Shown: in pieces, positions 4,539 through 5,824 of the stretch
Position numbering within the stretch: the first letter of the stretch is position 1
Layout: each line of letters begins with the position of its first letter
NCBI GenBank assembly: GCA_964587505.1
Contig: CAZPLD010000039.1
Span: 1-5,824, forward strand
DNA: 5,824 nucleotides
Source: 2-01-FULL-41-26 sp964587505
GTDB taxonomy: Bacteria > Patescibacteriota > Minisyncoccia > 2-02-FULL-40-12 > GWA2-44-9
Direction: 5' to 3'
Notes under the pieces: model-generated
Databases searched by the model: none
Told to the model about the DNA's origin: nothing
The model's input: only the letters and a program-made list of their open reading frames with translations
Program-made: the position numbers and the translations under genes

Positions 4539-4594
4539 AGAGCTCATTTCAGAACCCTCTTTGAAGCAAAAAGTAGCGTTTTGAAATGGGCTCT
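4539..4594 (+). promoter_or_regulatory. Leader helix enclosing the start codon
   Basis: Positions 4539-4555 pair with 4578-4594 over 17 bp without a bulge. There are two G-U wobbles (4544-4589 and 4552-4581) and a 22-nt loop (4556-4577). The ATG (4586-4588) lies inside the 3' strand. No T run follows, so it is not a terminator. As no Shine-Dalgarno site is present, exposure of the AUG would be the main control point for translation. Whether a temperature change, a protein, an RNA or the ribosome itself opens it cannot be seen. Confidence 0.65.
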
Positions 4595-5032
4595 CAAATA
4601 AGCACAACCATTAGGATTTACTGGCGCGAGATAACTGGCGTGAGGGATTCTTTATTTCTGTTTTTGGCATCATGGACCGCAATGGTACTAATTATGGGCT
4701 GGGCAGATTTTTTGGTCCCCTCGCTGGACACACCAGATGTAGCAGTAACCAGTTACTTGATACTACTGGGCGTTTACATACTTCATAAAGAGTTCAACCG
4801 CTGGACTGGTATAAAAATGGCAGCTAGGCCAGGTGAGGTTATAGTGTATGTTTGGTGGACTTCACTAATGATTATGGTGCTAGTTAGCTTTCTTACCGAA
4901 TTACAAGTACCCGAAGCCCTCAAATTCATGTCCTACGAAATACTCGGCGCCCTGCTTATTAGTGAAATATCCAAAAGTTTAAATTCTTATAAAATTAAAA
5001 ACTCAATCCTTTTTAAGAAGATAAGACATTAA
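4586..5032 (+). CDS. Small multi-pass membrane protein of unknown function
   Basis: This 148-residue protein has three clear hydrophobic segments (about 22-42, 52-67 and 84-104), a weaker fourth (about 113-127) and a basic C-terminal tail (Lys130, Lys136, Lys138, Lys144, Lys145, Arg147). The N-terminal 20 residues are polar and amphipathic. There are no conserved catalytic or metal-binding motifs and I do not recognise the family. Two conspicuous features are tryptophans 90-91 at the start of the third helix and acidic residues at the ends of helices (Asp41, Glu118, Glu127). An in-frame TAG at 4574 limits the start to 4586 or later. There is no Shine-Dalgarno site, and the ATG is buried in a leader helix. 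It has its own promoter and terminator, so it is a single-gene unit lying between tRNA-Ser and infB. Confidence 0.75.
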   Translation: MGSQISTTIRIYWREITGVRDSLFLFLASWTAMVLIMGWADFLVPSLDTPDVAVTSYLILLGVYILHKEFNRWTGIKMAARPGEVIVYVWWTSLMIMVLVSFLTELQVPEALKFMSYEILGALLISEISKSLNSYKIKNSILFKKIRH

Positions 5033-5049
5033 TAGTCAGGTTTGCCTTT

Positions 5050-5077
5050 AAAAACCCGTTTTAGCGGGTTTTTGTTT
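5050..5077 (+). terminator. Terminator between the membrane protein gene and infB
   Basis: The stem aaaaacccg (5050-5058) pairs with cgggttttt (5065-5073) around ttttag, and gttt follows. It starts 17 nt after the stop codon and implies that infB needs its own promoter. Confidence 0.85.
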
Positions 5078-5104
5078 GTAAAAAACCCAAAAAAATGTTA
5101 CTTT
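5076..5104 (+). promoter_or_regulatory. Candidate promoter giving a leaderless infB mRNA
   Basis: TTGTAA (5076-5081), a 17-nt spacer and TACTTT (5099-5104), with TG at 5096-5097 as an extended -10. Counting 7 nt on from the -10 box puts the start at about 5111, one base before the ATG at 5112. Both boxes are weak matches, but the preceding terminator and the lack of a Shine-Dalgarno site agree with this arrangement. Confidence 0.4.
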
Positions 5105-5111
5105 TTTTAGC

Positions 5112-5824
5112 ATGTCAGTTAAATCAAAAGCCGACGAACAAAATCTAAAAACCAACCATTCACCGCGTCCCCCGATTGTGGTTGTTTTGGGTCATGTTGA
5201 CCACGGTAAAACCTCAATACTGGATAAGATCAGGAAAACAAAAGTGGCCGAAAAAGAGGCTGGCGGAATTACACAGCATATCGGAGCTTATCAAGCAGAA
5301 CACAATGCTAAAAAAATAACTTTCCTTGATACGCCGGGGCACGAAGCATTCAGTGCGATCCGTTCACGTGGAGCTAAAGTGGCTGACATAGCCATACTCG
5401 TCATAGCCGCTGAAGAAGGTGTTAAGCCACAGACAAAAGAAGCAATTCAAATTATAAAAAAAGCCGAAATTCCATTTATTGTAGCAATTAATAAAATTGA
5501 TAAAGAGGGGGCTAACCCAGCCAGAGTCAGACAGGAACTAGCTGAACTAGAGGTACAGGTTGAAGATTATGGCGGAACAGTGCCCGTAATAGAACTATCG
5601 GCCAAAAAGGGCAAGGGCATAAACGAACTGCTTGAAATGATACAGCTAGTAGCGGAAATGGAAGAACTTTCTGCGCCAATGGACACGCTAGCCAAGGGTG
5701 TGGTTATTGAATCGCATATGGACGGTCGCCGCGGCTTGGTTGCCACCCTCATTGTTCACGAAGGAGAACTTAAGATAGGCGATTGGGTTTTTGCCGGCAG
5801 TGCAACTGGCAGAGTAAAATCACT
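5112..5824 (+). CDS. infB: Translation initiation factor IF-2, 5' part
   Basis: The reading frame is open to the window end, giving 237 codons of a longer gene. IF-2 is the GTPase that places initiator tRNA on the small ribosomal subunit and promotes subunit joining. All GTP-binding motifs are present: G1 GHVDHGKT (27-34), G2 AGGITQHIGAY (50-60), G3 DTPGHEAF (73-80), G4 NKID (127-130) and G5 SAK (163-165). His77 in G3 is the expected catalytic histidine. Residues from about 195 begin beta-barrel domain II. Only about 25 residues precede the G domain, whereas E. coli IF-2 has several hundred, so the N-terminal domains are missing. The start is the ATG at 5112. There is no Shine-Dalgarno site, only a T run and tag before it, and the upstream terminator separates it from the previous gene. 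The protein is probably about 500 residues in full, by comparison with other short IF-2s. Confidence 0.97.
   Translation, partial: MSVKSKADEQNLKTNHSPRPPIVVVLGHVDHGKTSILDKIRKTKVAEKEAGGITQHIGAYQAEHNAKKITFLDTPGHEAFSAIRSRGAKVADIAILVIAAEEGVKPQTKEAIQIIKKAEIPFIVAINKIDKEGANPARVRQELAELEVQVEDYGGTVPVIELSAKKGKGINELLEMIQLVAEMEELSAPMDTLAKGVVIESHMDGRRGLVATLIVHEGELKIGDWVFAGSATGRVKS

Noticed and set aside
1..5824. CRISPR array or tandem repeats
   Set aside because: No regularly spaced direct repeats were seen. The only long repeat is the single inverted pair.
1..5824. UGA recoding as in Gracilibacteria or SR1
   Set aside because: No in-frame TGA occurs in the recognisable genes (PBP, EamA-type, IF-2), so there is no sign of recoding, although the absence of TGA stops means the standard code is not proved either.

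Overview
The window looks like a piece of a small-genome bacterium of the Patescibacteria (Candidate Phyla Radiation) type. This is an inference. It rests on an IF-2 whose GTP-binding domain starts only about 25 residues into the protein, on AT-rich coding DNA separated by short GC-rich palindromes, on genes with and without Shine-Dalgarno sites side by side, and on a tRNA gene without an encoded CCA end. No 16S gene or other decisive marker is present. None of the four complete genes stops at TGA (they use TAG, TAG, TAA and TAA), and none of the five coding regions has an in-frame TGA, so the standard code fits but is not proved. All five coding regions and the tRNA lie on the + strand.

Positions 1-1205 are the most unusual part. 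Two perfect 99-bp inverted copies of a palindrome-rich, GC-rich sequence (51-149 and 1103-1201) enclose a 953-bp interior. That interior is a self-contained expression unit: a terminator (245-270), a strong sigma70-like promoter (275-303), a leader hairpin (315-330), a good ribosome binding site, a 187-codon gene of unknown function (358-921), a terminator (952-988) and two further perfect hairpins (1022-1083). No transposase, recombinase or target-site duplication is visible.

Positions 1206-4091 hold two envelope genes. A single-domain, five-helix EamA-type membrane protein (1206-1643) has a start codon 4 nt beyond the right repeat arm and no ribosome binding site. It is followed by a complete class A penicillin-binding protein (1736-4066, TTG start, glycosyltransferase plus transpeptidase) that builds peptidoglycan, and then by a clear terminator.

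Positions 4092-4490 are an RNA region. A promoter (4095-4123) should start transcription about 4 nt before a 120-nt stretch that folds into two strong adjoining helices and carries tRNA-Ser-like fragments. An intact tRNA-Ser(CGA) follows (4251-4337), then palindromic filler and a terminator-like hairpin.

Positions 4491-5824 carry a small membrane protein of unknown function (4586-5032) and the start of infB. The small gene has an extended -10 promoter, and its start codon lies inside a 17-bp leader helix. The infB reading frame (5112-5824, cut by the window end) has no ribosome binding site, and a candidate promoter is placed so that its mRNA would be essentially leaderless.

Apart from the shared repeat and possible read-through from the EamA-type gene into the PBP gene, the genes look like separate transcription units, most with a recognisable promoter and several with a terminator. 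The PBP and IF-2 are core housekeeping genes. The 187-codon gene between inverted repeats looks accessory.
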